Assembly: GCA_947479085.1 (NCBI GenBank)
Contig: CANJYB010000002.1
Location: 186,001-250,000 of the forward strand
Reading direction: 5' to 3'
Origin: Bacteroidota bacterium
Lineage (GTDB): Bacteria > Bacteroidota > Bacteroidia > 2-12-FULL-35-15
Length of the DNA: 64,000 nucleotides
The translations under genes were made by a program, and so were the position numbers. Shown one piece after another: positions 28,021-38,700 of this stretch; the stretch's first letter is position 1; the number at the start of each line of letters is the position of its first letter. The notes beneath the pieces were generated by a model, which worked only from the letters and a program-made list of their open reading frames with translations, did not search any database and was not told the DNA's origin.

Positions 28021-29475
28021 ATGAAAAAATTGCTTTTGTTTAGTTTAATGATTACCCTTTTGGCCGGATGCGATAAAGGCCCTCCGGGAGAATTGATTGG
28101 TTTTGGTCCTAGAGCTGAATGGTTTGATATAGATCCATTCGGAATGTTATATCTTCCTATGGGAAGCTATAATCAAGGGCCAAGTGATGAGGATGCTCCT
28201 TATGCACAAACTACAAAGTCTAAAACGGTTTCTGTTCAGGCATTTTACATTGACCAGACTGAAATTTCCAATAACGAATATCGTCAGTTCGTTTATTGGG
28301 TAAAGGACTCTATTGCTCATCGTGCATTATTTGAGGACGGAAGAGCCGAACATGGAATTGAAACAGATGATTATGAGCAACCAATTGATCCGCCATTGGT
28401 TAACTTTGATGAAAAAATTGCTTATGATGAGCAGGATGTAAGAGAGGTGCTGGAATTCATGTATCTCCCGCCAGAAGAACGTTTTTACAAACGCAGAGAA
28501 ATTGATTCACGTAAATTGAATTTTGAATATTACTGGATTAATTTACGTCTGGCTGCTGTTAAATCAAACCGCTTCAAACCATCTAAATCTCCTGATGAAA
28601 AGACAGGTTTAGATTTTATTAACGGTTATCAGAATACTAGTATTGGTGATAATAAGACGCTGGGTCACTATGATGTAAAAGATCAGATTTCTGATGGAAG
28701 TGGTAATTATAGCACTCGTGAGAGAAAAGATAAAGATAGAAGTGTATTCATTGTGAAAGATATTATCAATGTATATCCCGATACCTTGGCTTGGGTGCAT
28801 GACTTTACTTATTCATTTAATGAACCTATGACCAATATGTATTTCTGGCATGTTTCGTTTGACGATTATCCTGTGGTAGGAGTTACCTGGAAGCAAGCAA
28901 GAGCATTTTGTATCTGGAGAACTCAGTTATTTAACAATTGGCTATTGGCAAATGGTTCAACTTATGTAAATGATTTCCGTTTACCTACTGAATCAGAATG
29001 GGAGTATGCTGCTAGAGGTGGTCTTGCGTTGAGTCCATATCCTTGGGGAGGTCCTTATATCCGCAACTCTTTAGGATGTTTCTTAGCTAACTTTAAACCA
29101 ATGAGAGGAAGTTATGTTGATGATGGTGGATTTCATACTGTGAAAATAATGTCTTACAATCCAAATGATTATGGTTTGTATTGTATGGCTGGAAATGCCG
29201 CAGAATGGACAAGTAACGCATTTGATGAGTCAGCTTATGATTTCAGTCATGATTTGAATCCTGATTATGTATACGAAGCTCAGGACAATGAATCGAATGT
29301 GCTTAAACGTAAAGTAATCAGAGGAGGTTCCTGGAAAGATGTAGGATATTACTTACAAAACAGTACAAGAACTTATGAATATCAGGATACCGCAAAATGT
29401 TATGTTGGTTTCCGTTGTGTTCAAACCTATTTGGGTCGTGCTAAAGGCGATGATGAAGGACCTGGAGGCTTTTAA
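28021..29475 (+). CDS. gldK: T9SS ring lipoprotein GldK/PorK
   Basis: 484 residues from the ATG at 28021; an ATG at 27976 would put 15 residues before a perfect lipoprotein signal (MKKLLLFSLMITLLAGC, Cys17). The body has a formylglycine-generating-enzyme/SUMF1-like fold: YIDQTEISNNEYRQFV, FDDYPVVGVTWKQARAFC, RLPTESEWEYAARGG, MAGNAAEWT and VIRGGSWKD. GldK forms the large periplasmic ring with GldN under the outer membrane. It is followed by gldL after 81 bp. Confidence 0.96.
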   Translation: MKKLLLFSLMITLLAGCDKGPPGELIGFGPRAEWFDIDPFGMLYLPMGSYNQGPSDEDAPYAQTTKSKTVSVQAFYIDQTEISNNEYRQFVYWVKDSIAHRALFEDGRAEHGIETDDYEQPIDPPLVNFDEKIAYDEQDVREVLEFMYLPPEERFYKRREIDSRKLNFEYYWINLRLAAVKSNRFKPSKSPDEKTGLDFINGYQNTSIGDNKTLGHYDVKDQISDGSGNYSTRERKDKDRSVFIVKDIINVYPDTLAWVHDFTYSFNEPMTNMYFWHVSFDDYPVVGVTWKQARAFCIWRTQLFNNWLLANGSTYVNDFRLPTESEWEYAARGGLALSPYPWGGPYIRNSLGCFLANFKPMRGSYVDDGGFHTVKIMSYNPNDYGLYCMAGNAAEWTSNAFDESAYDFSHDLNPDYVYEAQDNESNVLKRKVIRGGSWKDVGYYLQNSTRTYEYQDTAKCYVGFRCVQTYLGRAKGDDEGPGGF

Positions 29476-29556
29476 TAATTGAATTTTTTTCTCTAATCAA
29501 AATAAATAAAAACAACAAACAAACAATTAATTATTAACTTTTAAATTTCTAAAATC

Positions 29557-30342
29557 ATGGGTGGTAAAAAATGGAAAAATTTCATGGCCAAATTGTATGG
29601 ATTTGGTGCAGCAATCGTTATCGTTGGAGCGATGTTTAAAATTATGCACTGGCCTGGTGCTGGTCCGATGCTTGTAATTGGATTATCAACAGAGGCAGTT
29701 ATCTTCTTTTTCTCGGCATTTGAACCACCTCACGAAGAAGTGGATTGGAGTTTGGTTTATCCTGAATTAGCTGGTATGCACGGTGAAGAAGGTGAGGTAG
29801 AAAAACTAATTGAAGAAGATAAAGGTTCTATTACTGAGCAATTGGATAATATGTTGGAAGATGCAAAAATCGGACCTGAGTTGATTGCAAGTTTGGGAGA
29901 GGGTATGCGTACTTTAAGCGATCAGGCTTCGAAATTGAATAATATTACTGATGCTTCAGTTGCAACTAATGACTATGTTGATAGTGTTAAATCGGCTTCT
30001 AAAAATATTAATTCTTTATCGGATTCTTATTCTAAGGCTTCAGAATCTTTATTAGGTTTATCAGTTTCTTCTGACGAGAGTGCGAATCTTGGGGATCAGA
30101 TTGTAAAAGTTTCTAAAAACCTTTCTGCATTAAATGCTTCTTATGAATTGCAATTGCAAGGTTCAAATGAGCATTTGAAAGCTACTTCTAAATTCTATGA
30201 TGGATTGGCGGACTTGATGAAAAACTTAAACGATTCAGTAGACGATACTAAAAAGTATAAGGAACAAATAGGTCAACTATCTTCAAACTTAGAATCTTTG
30301 AATACTATCTACGGTAATATGCTTACCGCTATGAGAAAATAA
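29557..30342 (+). CDS. gldL: T9SS motor subunit GldL/PorL
   Basis: 261 residues. Two N-terminal membrane helices (about 14-31 and 38-53) with MFKIMHWPGAGPML between them, conserved acidic residues Glu46 and Glu56 (GLSTEAVIFF, FSAFEPP), then a cytoplasmic helical tail. With GldM it forms the proton-driven rotary motor of the T9SS in the inner membrane. 95 bp separate it from gldM. Confidence 0.96.
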   Translation: MGGKKWKNFMAKLYGFGAAIVIVGAMFKIMHWPGAGPMLVIGLSTEAVIFFFSAFEPPHEEVDWSLVYPELAGMHGEEGEVEKLIEEDKGSITEQLDNMLEDAKIGPELIASLGEGMRTLSDQASKLNNITDASVATNDYVDSVKSASKNINSLSDSYSKASESLLGLSVSSDESANLGDQIVKVSKNLSALNASYELQLQGSNEHLKATSKFYDGLADLMKNLNDSVDDTKKYKEQIGQLSSNLESLNTIYGNMLTAMRK

Positions 30343-30437
30343 AAGTACCTCAAGTACTTTTATTTTCCTTTTTTGAAAGATAAGTTTTCTTTCTTATATA
30401 AAGTAATTTTAATTTAACGATATTATAAAAAAAAGAT

Positions 30438-32087
30438 ATGTCAGGAGCAAAAGAAACCCCAAGGCAAAAGATGATTGGTATGATGTACCTAGTGTTAACG
30501 GCACTTTTGGCACTAAATGTATCCAAAGAAATTCTGAACGCCTTTGTTATAGTTGAAGAAGGTTTAAATACCACGAATGTGAACTTTGATGGTAAAAACG
30601 CAATATTATACAAAAAATTTCAGAAATCATTGGATGACAATAAAGTCAAAACGGAACCTTGGTTTAACAAAGCCATGGATGTTAAAAAGAGAGCAAATGA
30701 ATTGTGTAAATTGGTGGATGATATTAAATCCGAACTGTATTTGAAAGTTCAAAAATTGCCTTCAAAAGAAGTAGCGGATACTTTTAAACTAAAACAATTA
30801 GATAGTAAAGATAACTATGATATACCAACGCATTTTTTATTAGGTGAAACGCCAGAAGAACCGAAAGAAGATGCCAAAGCAATTGAATTAAAGAATGCTA
30901 TTATTAAGTTCAAGGCAGAAATATTAAAAACCCCTTCCGGAATTAAGCCCGAGCAGGCTGCAAGTTACGAAAAGGAAAAGGCAAATATTAAACTGGGATT
31001 GAATACTGACGATGTTTATTCTTATAGTGATGAAAAACGAGTTCATTGGGAATATAACAATTTCGACCACACGACAATGGCAGCGGATATGTGTATTTTT
31101 GCTGGAATAAAGAATGATATAAAGAATGCTGAAAGTGATGTAGTAGGCGCTTTATTAAAAGCGGTAAGTTCTGAGGATTATTCTTTTGACGCGGTTGAAG
31201 CGAAAGTTGTTGCACCAACAAGTTATATTACTGCTGGGGAAGAGTATACCGCGGATATTTTTGTTTCTGCTCATAGCTCTACTCAAGACCCTGCAATTTT
31301 AATAGGTCGCGTAGATAGTACGGATAAAAAGAATTTGAAAATTGCTGGAACACCAGAGGTTGTTAAGGTATCTTCTGGGGTTGGGAAATACTCCGTTCAT
31401 ACTGGAGCCGAAGGTATTCAGGAGTACAATGGTTTAATACAGGTAAAAGGTCCTGATGGTGGAATTAAGGCGTATCCATTTCATGGAGAATATATGGTTG
31501 CGAAAGCATCCATGGCTGTTTCTCCAACCAAAATGAATGTGTTTTATCTTGGGGTTCCAAATCCTGTGGATATATCTGTGGCTGGAGCAGCACCAACTGA
31601 TGTTGTAGCTACATTAACAGGGGCTCAGGGCAGTATTAAGTCTGTAGGGCAGGGGCATTATGAAGTGAATCTTACTGGGGGTACAGAATGTGATATTAAT
31701 GTCTCCATCAAACAAAAAAACACTACAAAATCAATGGGTAAACAACATTTTCGTGTTAAAAAGGTACCAAGCCCCAATGCTTCATTTGCAGGAGTTACTG
31801 GTGATGGTCCTACTACTGTTGCTGAGTTAGGCTCTGCCGGTGGAGTTATTCCTAAACTGGATGACTTTGTTTTTGATTTAAAGTTCCCAGTAGTTTCATG
31901 GAACATGTCAATGATGATTAATGGACTTTATATCGATGCTGCTGCAAATGGTCCTGGTGTTACTTCTGAACAAAGAGCAATGTTGCAAAAAGCTAAGAAG
32001 GGTGGAAGGGTTTTGATAGAAAGCGTTTACGTTATGGCTCCTGAAGGGAAGCGAAAGATTAACGGGTGTGTTTTAAAAATAAAATAA
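30438..32087 (+). CDS. gldM: T9SS motor subunit GldM/PorM
   Basis: 549 residues. Start MSGAKETPRQKMIGMMYLVLTALLALNVSKEILNAF contains the single membrane helix (about 14-32); the rest is periplasmic, with an N-terminal helical domain and beta domains (for example KASMAVSPTKMNVFYLGVPNPVDI). GldM dimers span the periplasm and pass torque from GldL to the GldK/N ring. It is followed 23 bp later by gldN. Confidence 0.96.
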   Translation: MSGAKETPRQKMIGMMYLVLTALLALNVSKEILNAFVIVEEGLNTTNVNFDGKNAILYKKFQKSLDDNKVKTEPWFNKAMDVKKRANELCKLVDDIKSELYLKVQKLPSKEVADTFKLKQLDSKDNYDIPTHFLLGETPEEPKEDAKAIELKNAIIKFKAEILKTPSGIKPEQAASYEKEKANIKLGLNTDDVYSYSDEKRVHWEYNNFDHTTMAADMCIFAGIKNDIKNAESDVVGALLKAVSSEDYSFDAVEAKVVAPTSYITAGEEYTADIFVSAHSSTQDPAILIGRVDSTDKKNLKIAGTPEVVKVSSGVGKYSVHTGAEGIQEYNGLIQVKGPDGGIKAYPFHGEYMVAKASMAVSPTKMNVFYLGVPNPVDISVAGAAPTDVVATLTGAQGSIKSVGQGHYEVNLTGGTECDINVSIKQKNTTKSMGKQHFRVKKVPSPNASFAGVTGDGPTTVAELGSAGGVIPKLDDFVFDLKFPVVSWNMSMMINGLYIDAAANGPGVTSEQRAMLQKAKKGGRVLIESVYVMAPEGKRKINGCVLKIK

Positions 32088-32110
32088 ATAATTAATTAAT
32101 AATTATCGCC

Positions 32111-32989
32111 ATGAAAAATCTAAAAGTGTTTTTCTTACTTTTGTTTGTTACTTTGGTAACACTGGAGGTCTCTGCTCAGGATCCTGCTAATTCAGATGTT
32201 TTGAAACCATCAAAATATCCCGATGGAATATATACCAAGGAAAATTCCAGAACCAGAAGAGCAATTCCTTACACTACCTTGAGAGAGGCAGATGTAATGT
32301 GGAGCAAGAGGGTTTGGAGAATGATTGATTTAAAAGAAAAAATTAATCATCCTTTGTATTACCCTACGGAATTAACAGGGGATAGAAAGAGTTTATTTCA
32401 GGTAATTAAGGACGCTGCGCTTGTAGACGGGTCTATTACCTGCTTTGCTCCGATGGATGATGAATTCCGTAATGAATACACCAAAACCGAAATAGAAGGT
32501 ATCTTGGCACGATGGGATTCAACGCACACATCAGAGGATGCTAATAATCCGGGAACCATGATTGCAGCTCCAATTCAAATTAAAACTACCTCTAGTGATA
32601 TTACTCGATATCAAATTAAGGAGGATTGGTTTTTTGACAGACAACGTTCGGTTTTAGATGTACGTATTATTGGAATTGAAGTGCTAGTCGAAAAAAAGAC
32701 AGAAGGGTCGGGTGAGGTTGTAGGTGATAAACCTTTGTTTTGGGTTTATTTTCCGGAAGCGAGACCTCTTTTTGCAAATCAGGAAGTTTACATGAGACAT
32801 AATGATGCAGAACGCAGAACTTTGGACGATATATTCTGGAAACGAATGTTTTCAAGTTATGTTGTTGAGGAAACAAATGTTTATAAAAGAAGAATTGGTG
32901 ATTATACTGCTGGTTTGGATGCTTTATTGGAATCTGACAGAATTAAGAATGATATTTTTAAATTTGAGCATGATATGTGGCATTTCTAA
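32111..32989 (+). CDS. gldN: T9SS ring protein GldN/PorN
   Basis: 292 residues. Signal peptide (about 1-22, ending VSA-QDPA), then family segments ADVMWSKRVWRMIDLKEKINHPLYYP, IKEDWFFDRQRSVLDVRI and FWVYFPEARP, with a final RTLDDIFWKRMFSSYV. It partners GldK in the ring. Last gene of porP-gldKLMN, closed by a strong terminator at 33006. Confidence 0.95.
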   Translation: MKNLKVFFLLLFVTLVTLEVSAQDPANSDVLKPSKYPDGIYTKENSRTRRAIPYTTLREADVMWSKRVWRMIDLKEKINHPLYYPTELTGDRKSLFQVIKDAALVDGSITCFAPMDDEFRNEYTKTEIEGILARWDSTHTSEDANNPGTMIAAPIQIKTTSSDITRYQIKEDWFFDRQRSVLDVRIIGIEVLVEKKTEGSGEVVGDKPLFWVYFPEARPLFANQEVYMRHNDAERRTLDDIFWKRMFSSYVVEETNVYKRRIGDYTAGLDALLESDRIKNDIFKFEHDMWHF

Positions 32990-33005
32990 GTATTGTAATT
33001 TGGAT

Positions 33006-33042
33006 AAAAAAGCCCTTCAGGAATTTCCTGAAGGGCTTTTTT
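33006..33042. terminator. Bidirectional terminator between gldN and the AI-2E permease
   Basis: An almost perfect palindrome: AAAAAAGCCCTTCAGGAA and its complement around a single T at 33024. With A/T tails on both sides it can end both convergent transcripts. Confidence 0.9.
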
Positions 33043-33051
33043 ATTCCTTAT

Positions 33052-34176
33052 CTATTTATCTGATTGATCCGTTATTTCTTCCAAATCATGTGTCATCTGC
33101 TGTATAATTTTGAAACTGCTCAGAAATTGCATTGCAATAATGCGAATAATGGTATAAACAGGTATCGCAACAACCATCCCTGTTATTCCGGCAATGGTGC
33201 CAGCCGTAAGGATAACCAAAAATATCTCCAAAGGATGCGCTTTTACTGTATTTGAAATTACCAAAGGTTGAAAAAATAAGGCGTCAATTAATTGGACAAC
33301 CAAAAATACACTTGCAATTTTGCCCACAAAAGGAAGCAGCTGACTATAGAAATCTAAAGTAAGGTTGCTTGAAACTCCAATTAAAATAGCGAATCCGCAA
33401 CCAAGCAAAGGGCCGATATATGGAATAACATTTAGTATCCCTGCAAAAAGACCAATAAGTAAAGCATTTTTTAAACCGAAGATAGACAGGCCGATTGTTG
33501 TTAGTATTCCAACAAAAGCCATATCGCAAAGTATACCTATAAAGTAGCGTGTTAATATTAATTTAGAATCCTTCATAATATCAGTTATAGCCTGTATATG
33601 TTTAGGTGGTGTCAATAATAAAATGATATTACGAATTAGGTGTTCATCCTTCATAAGGAAGAAAGTAATGAAAGAAATGCACAAGAACGCTGCTATAATG
33701 CTACCAAAAAAGCTAATTATTTGCTGAGTGAAATATGAAATTTTCTGGAACCCTAAAACAGAAGAAAGGTTAGATGCCATATTGGATTCAAATGAGGCCA
33801 TATTACTGGAAGAAATTTGATATTTCTGCAAATCATATTCAATATTTTGAAGCGGTTGTTTAAACGCTTCAACTACTTCATTAGGATTTATTTTACTTAT
33901 TATTCGGGCTTCTTCAATTATAAGTGGAATGAATAATGAAAATAAACCTATAATCATTAGAAGTAATGTGGCCAATGCCAGGAAAGAGCAAAGGGGTGGA
34001 GACAATGGGCGTTTACTTATTTTTATTTTAGAAAATACTTTAACAATGGGCTGACCTATAAGCGAAAGAATAGCTGAAATAATTATATAAAAAACAACGG
34101 TTTTTAGAAACCATGTAATTAATCCAATAAGGATTATTGCTGCTGTAATAATAAAGTACTTTGACTTTGATTGCAT
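33052..34176 (-). CDS. AI-2E family transporter (PerM/TqsA type)
   Basis: 374 residues, about eight membrane segments. Typical segments: paired N-terminal helices (about 8-45), SLFSLFIPLIIEEARII, GLFAGILNVIPYIGPLLG and the LVVQLIDALFFQPLVISNTVKAHPLEIFLVIL block. A C-terminal charged tail follows. Members are permeases or exporters of poorly known substrates; transport of AI-2 should not be assumed. Transcribed alone, convergent with gldN. Confidence 0.9.
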   Translation of the reverse strand: MQSKSKYFIITAAIILIGLITWFLKTVVFYIIISAILSLIGQPIVKVFSKIKISKRPLSPPLCSFLALATLLLMIIGLFSLFIPLIIEEARIISKINPNEVVEAFKQPLQNIEYDLQKYQISSSNMASFESNMASNLSSVLGFQKISYFTQQIISFFGSIIAAFLCISFITFFLMKDEHLIRNIILLLTPPKHIQAITDIMKDSKLILTRYFIGILCDMAFVGILTTIGLSIFGLKNALLIGLFAGILNVIPYIGPLLGCGFAILIGVSSNLTLDFYSQLLPFVGKIASVFLVVQLIDALFFQPLVISNTVKAHPLEIFLVILTAGTIAGITGMVVAIPVYTIIRIIAMQFLSSFKIIQQMTHDLEEITDQSDK

Positions 34177-34280
34177 TTATTATTTAATTTGATTAATGGT
34201 ATATCTTAAAACCAAAAACTGATTAAGGATATTGTAAAAGTATAAATAAATTCATAACAAGTATCAAAGGCTATAGTTTT

Positions 34281-34288
34281 TATCTTTG
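34281..34288 (+). promoter_or_regulatory. -7 promoter box (TATCTTTG)
   Basis: A perfect TAnnTTTG box 14 bp before the ATG at 34303, implying a very short leader. No clear -33 TTG at the expected spacing. Confidence 0.45.
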
Positions 34289-34302
34289 TCAAAAATTACA
34301 GG

Positions 34303-35313
34303 ATGGATTCATTAACACATATAGTTTTAGGAGCTGCAATTGGAGAAGCTTTATTAGGAAGAAAAATTGGAAGAAAGGCAATGCTTTGGGGTGCAATAGC
34401 AGATACAATTCCTGATTTTGATGTGTTTGCTTCCCCTTGCTTCAGTCCAGCGCAACAGCTTTTAGTGCACCGAGGAATCACACATTCGTTTTTATTTATT
34501 ACTGTAACCTCTTTAGTGTTGGGGTATTTATTCAGCAAGTGGTTTAAAAAAGCTGAAGTTAGCAGAAAGCAATGGACCACTTTGTTTTTTCTTGGAATGT
34601 TTACCCATGTATTAATTGATTCATTTACAGGATATGGTACTGGCTGGTTCGAACCTTTCAGTAGTTATCGTGTTTCTTTCAATTCTATTTTTGTAGCTGA
34701 TTTATTTTATACTTTACCATTTCTAATATGTGTATTGATTGCTATTATTGCAAAGAGTGGCACAGAAAGGAGAAGGAAATGGAATAAAGCGGGTTTGATA
34801 ATTAGTTCTGTTTATATGGTTTTTACCTTGGTGAATAAAATCTTTATTACCCACCAGATGAAGGAAGGATTAAACAAAATGAATATTGTAACTTCCGATT
34901 TTGTAACTACCCCCACACCTCTTAATAATATTTTATGGACCGCTTATGCTGCTGATAATACAGGTTATTGGTTTGGCTATTATTCTTTGCTTGATAAAAC
35001 AAATGATATTAAATATTACCATGTGAACAAAAAGGAAGAGTTGTTAAAGCCATTTGAAAGTGAAAAAGATGTGAAATTATTAAAACAATTTTCAAAAGGA
35101 TACTATTGTATGTCAACGCATGATAGCGCAGTCTTTTTTAATGACATACGTTTTGGGCAGATGGGGGGATGGGATAAACCAGATTCAGCATTTGTGTTTT
35201 CTTTTAAGTTGAATAAGAATTCAGATAATACCATGGCATTGAACCGGAGCCGGTTTAAAACCTCATTTGGTGATGCGTTTTCCTCATTAGTTAATAGAAT
35301 TAAAGGAAGATAA
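34303..35313 (+). CDS. Membrane-bound metal-dependent hydrolase (YdjM/DUF457 family)
   Basis: 336 residues. Start MDSLTHIVLGAAIGEALLGRKIGRKAMLWGAIADTIPDFDVF and VHRGITHSFLFI carry the conserved His and Asp residues of the YdjM-like family. A second conserved His lies in FTHVLIDSFTGYGTG. About four membrane helices are present, then a soluble C-terminal half (about 190-336) with YCMSTHDSAVFF and RFGQMGG. Substrate unknown. It converges with the DUF983 gene 7 bp away. Confidence 0.85.
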   Translation: MDSLTHIVLGAAIGEALLGRKIGRKAMLWGAIADTIPDFDVFASPCFSPAQQLLVHRGITHSFLFITVTSLVLGYLFSKWFKKAEVSRKQWTTLFFLGMFTHVLIDSFTGYGTGWFEPFSSYRVSFNSIFVADLFYTLPFLICVLIAIIAKSGTERRRKWNKAGLIISSVYMVFTLVNKIFITHQMKEGLNKMNIVTSDFVTTPTPLNNILWTAYAADNTGYWFGYYSLLDKTNDIKYYHVNKKEELLKPFESEKDVKLLKQFSKGYYCMSTHDSAVFFNDIRFGQMGGWDKPDSAFVFSFKLNKNSDNTMALNRSRFKTSFGDAFSSLVNRIKGR

Positions 35314-35320
35314 GCCAATA

Positions 35321-35698
35321 TTATTGTTTTGTTTCTTTATACCTTACAAAAATATTAATCCAAAGTAATCGGGAAGCACGATAGAATATAGGCATCAAGA
35401 GAATCTGCAAAATGGCGAATACAACAAGGTAAGTCATGGCATCAAAGTTAAATAAAACGCACATAACCAAAAATACAGAAACCCCAAAGGCAACTGTTAA
35501 TCCATAACTGACAAACATAGCCCCATAATAATATCCTGTTTCGCGTTCAAAATCTTCATTGCATGCCGGGCAACGTTTAAACATTTTGTCAAATTTTTTT
35601 AACTGATAAGGATTTTTTGTTTCAAAAAAATCACCTTTGTGACAACGTGGACATTTATTATTCAGAACGCTGAAAAGAACAGATTGTTTGTAAGGCAT
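35321..35698 (-). CDS. DUF983 membrane protein with zinc-ribbon
   Basis: 125 residues. Two Cys pairs (CPRC at about 16-19 and CPAC at about 43-46) form a probable zinc ribbon, followed by ERETGYYYGAMFVSYG and two hydrophobic segments (about 63-105). This is the DUF983 pattern. In other bacteria DUF983 genes often stand near cytochrome oxidase genes; none are seen here. Function unknown. Confidence 0.88.
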   Translation of the reverse strand: MPYKQSVLFSVLNNKCPRCHKGDFFETKNPYQLKKFDKMFKRCPACNEDFERETGYYYGAMFVSYGLTVAFGVSVFLVMCVLFNFDAMTYLVVFAILQILLMPIFYRASRLLWINIFVRYKETKQ

Positions 35699-35765
35699 AA
35701 AAGAAATATATGTTACAAAGTTAGGGTTAATGCAGATAGCAAATAACTATTTTATAAATAAAGTT

Positions 35766-38700
35766 TTATTGGATCAGTGTAATATTTCCAATATATCTAT
35801 GCCCGTTTTTTAAATTGTCTATTATGTTAAAAACATAAACATAGACATCCTGAGGAGCTATTTCAACACCACTCTGGCCTCTACCATTCCAATGTTTGGT
35901 AATGTCGTTTGAAAAGAATAGAAGTTCCCCCCAGCGATTATAAATACTCATTTCATAGGATTTGATATTTGTTCCTATTCCATAGAATTCATCATTGTTA
36001 CTATCACCATCCGGGGTAAATGCATTTGGTACATAGAAGGTAAACTCAGGTGCAATTTCAATACATTGAGTAATAGAGTCAGAACATGTAGCATTGGTTA
36101 CTTTTAGTTTTACGCAATACATTCCGGTATCAGAATAGGTATGGAGCGGGTTTGTTTCAGTGCTGGAATTACTTGAAGGGTTGGCAAAATCTCCAAAATT
36201 CCAAAGGTATTGGGTTCCATTTATTGAATAATTGGTGAAATTAACAATTGGTGTAAATTCTGAGGTTGCAAGAGGTGCAGTAAAGTTAGCAACAGGCAAT
36301 GCATTTACAACAACTAATATCGTTGCTGTTCCTGTACACCCTCCATTATTGCCTGTTACGGTATAGGTGGTGTTACTTAATGGTGTTGCTTCAGCAGTGT
36401 TTATTCCGGTGGCAGATGCACCTGAACTCCAGGTGTAGGTTGTTGCACCACTAGCACTGATTTGAGCAATGTCTCCCCCACAAATGGTATCTCCGGTTGT
36501 GGTCAGAGTCATTGATGTCCCTACTGTAACTGTCGCTGTTGCTGTATTTGAACATCCTGCGGATGTGCCGGTAACGGTGTAGGTGCTATTAACAATCGGA
36601 GAAACAGTTGCTGTGTTCACTCCGGAAGGTGTTGCTCCTGCACTCCAGGTGTAAGAAGTAGCTCCACCTGCTGTGAGTGTTGCTGTCATTCCTGTGCAAA
36701 TTCCTGTAGAATTAACTGTAACCAGCGGTATTGGATTTACATTAACGGTTGCAGTGGTTGTACCACTACAAGTTCCTGTAGTCCCTGTTACAGTATAGGT
36801 GGTGGTTACAGCCGGATTGGCAGTTGCAGTATTAATTCCGATGGATGTTGCTCCAGCACTCCAAACATAAGTTGTTCCTCCTGTAGCAGTTAAAGTAGCT
36901 GTTTGTCCCGGGCAAACACCGGGTGAATTAACAATGATATTTAATCCTGATGAAACAGTAACTGTGGCAACAGCTGTTCCTGTGCAGGTTCCTGAAGTTC
37001 CGGTAACAGTATAGGTGGTAGTGACGGCCGGTGAAACATTGGCTGTATCTGCCCCGGCATTGGTAGCTCCTGCAGTCCATGTATATGTGGTAGCTCCGGT
37101 TGCATTCAAAGTTGTTGTTTGTCCTGCACATATGGTTGGTGAATTAACACCAACGTTTAAAGAAGGGGCTATAATAACAGTAGTTTGTGCTGTATCAGAA
37201 CATCCAAATGAATTGGTAGCTGTAAGCGTATAGGTTGTTGTAACAGTTGGAGTAACTGTAGGAGTAAGCGTTGTGGCGTTGGTCATGTTGGTTGTTGGTG
37301 CCCATACATAAGTTGGTGCTGCCGGATTAGAGAAAACAATATTCCAGTTATTAATTGTCCCTAAATCGCCACCTGCATCATCACCAACTACAAGTAACCA
37401 ATTACCATTCGCAGTTCCACAAGCCTGGCTTGCAGCAATAAAAGCTGCCCATGCTGCAGCACCACCCGAAGGAACAAAAGTACCATTGAAAGGAGAAAAT
37501 CCTGACCCTATTGTGGCTGTAGCTGTTGGCGTAAAAGTAGTGTTGGTGAAATTATCTCCAGCTCCGCCAACGTTGCCGCACAATTGAATACTATTTCCAC
37601 AGGGATCAAAAAGATAAATTATCAGGTCTCCATCAAAAGTATGTGAAATATTCAAAGTAATACTGGTTAAGGTCCAACCAGTATTTAAGCCTGCGACTGG
37701 CAAAGTTGACGTGGCAAAAGAACCCCCGGTTCCCGTCCAGCCAAAACCTACACCTGAATCGGGAATTGCAACATTGTTGTTTGTTCCTGAACTGGTTGCT
37801 GTTAGAGGTACATTTGAAGGGCCCCCAACTGTTCCTGTTAAGTTAACACTTCCTCCTGAACAAATGGTCATGCCTCCGGTGGCGGTAACTGTTGGAGGTG
37901 CTAAAACAGTTACAGTGTGTGAAATAGTGGAAGTGCCAAAACCACTGTTGGTAATGCTTTCCTGAACAGTATAAGTTCCGGCAGAGGCATAAGTATGCGA
38001 AGGGTTTTGGTGAGCAGCTGTATTTCCGGAGTAAATTGGTGAACTGTCTCCAAAATCCCAAGTCCAGTTTGTTATAGGAGTCCCACTGGTAGATATATCC
38101 GTAAATAAGGTTGGACTGCCCTGGCAAACAAATGTAGAAGAAAAATTAGCAATAATAACAATACAGAAACTCTGTAAATTAGTAAGTGCTCCGGTGGAAC
38201 CTGTAAACCCCCAATAAACATTTGGATTTCCTCCAAAAATATTGGCAATTATATTTCCCACATAAGTTAAACGAAGGTTTCCATCGAACCAAACCTGCAT
38301 GGTTTGTGTAGTTGGATTCCAGCTTATGCGCAGCAAATGGTTAATACAATCCTCTACATTAAACTGAGTAGAACTGGCGGGAACAGGTCCTGAAAGATTA
38401 TTGGCCGTAGTGTGATTAACATCACCGTTTGAATTGATGGAGATATGGTCGTACCAGGGATCAAAGTCGGGCATGGAATTTTGGTAGGTATCAATATAAA
38501 CTCCTAAGGAAGGGTTTACTCCTCCAAGTCCCATCCCATTGCCACTTATACCTATATTAGTGCTCAAGGGCTGTAATCCGAAACAGATTCCATCTGCCCC
38601 TGATGTGTCGCAACCTAAATTTACAAAGAAAGTGAAGTCAAATGGGTTACTCAAATCAATCAGACTGGTATTCCAGACTGAGCCAACCTGGGCGGCTGAA

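Noticed and set aside
36928-38127. Cys/His/Tyr-rich and Val/Pro-rich frames inside the lectin gene
   Set aside because: They are alternative frames over Thr/Ala-rich Ig repeats; the 1020-residue frame has signal peptide, domains and sorting signal.
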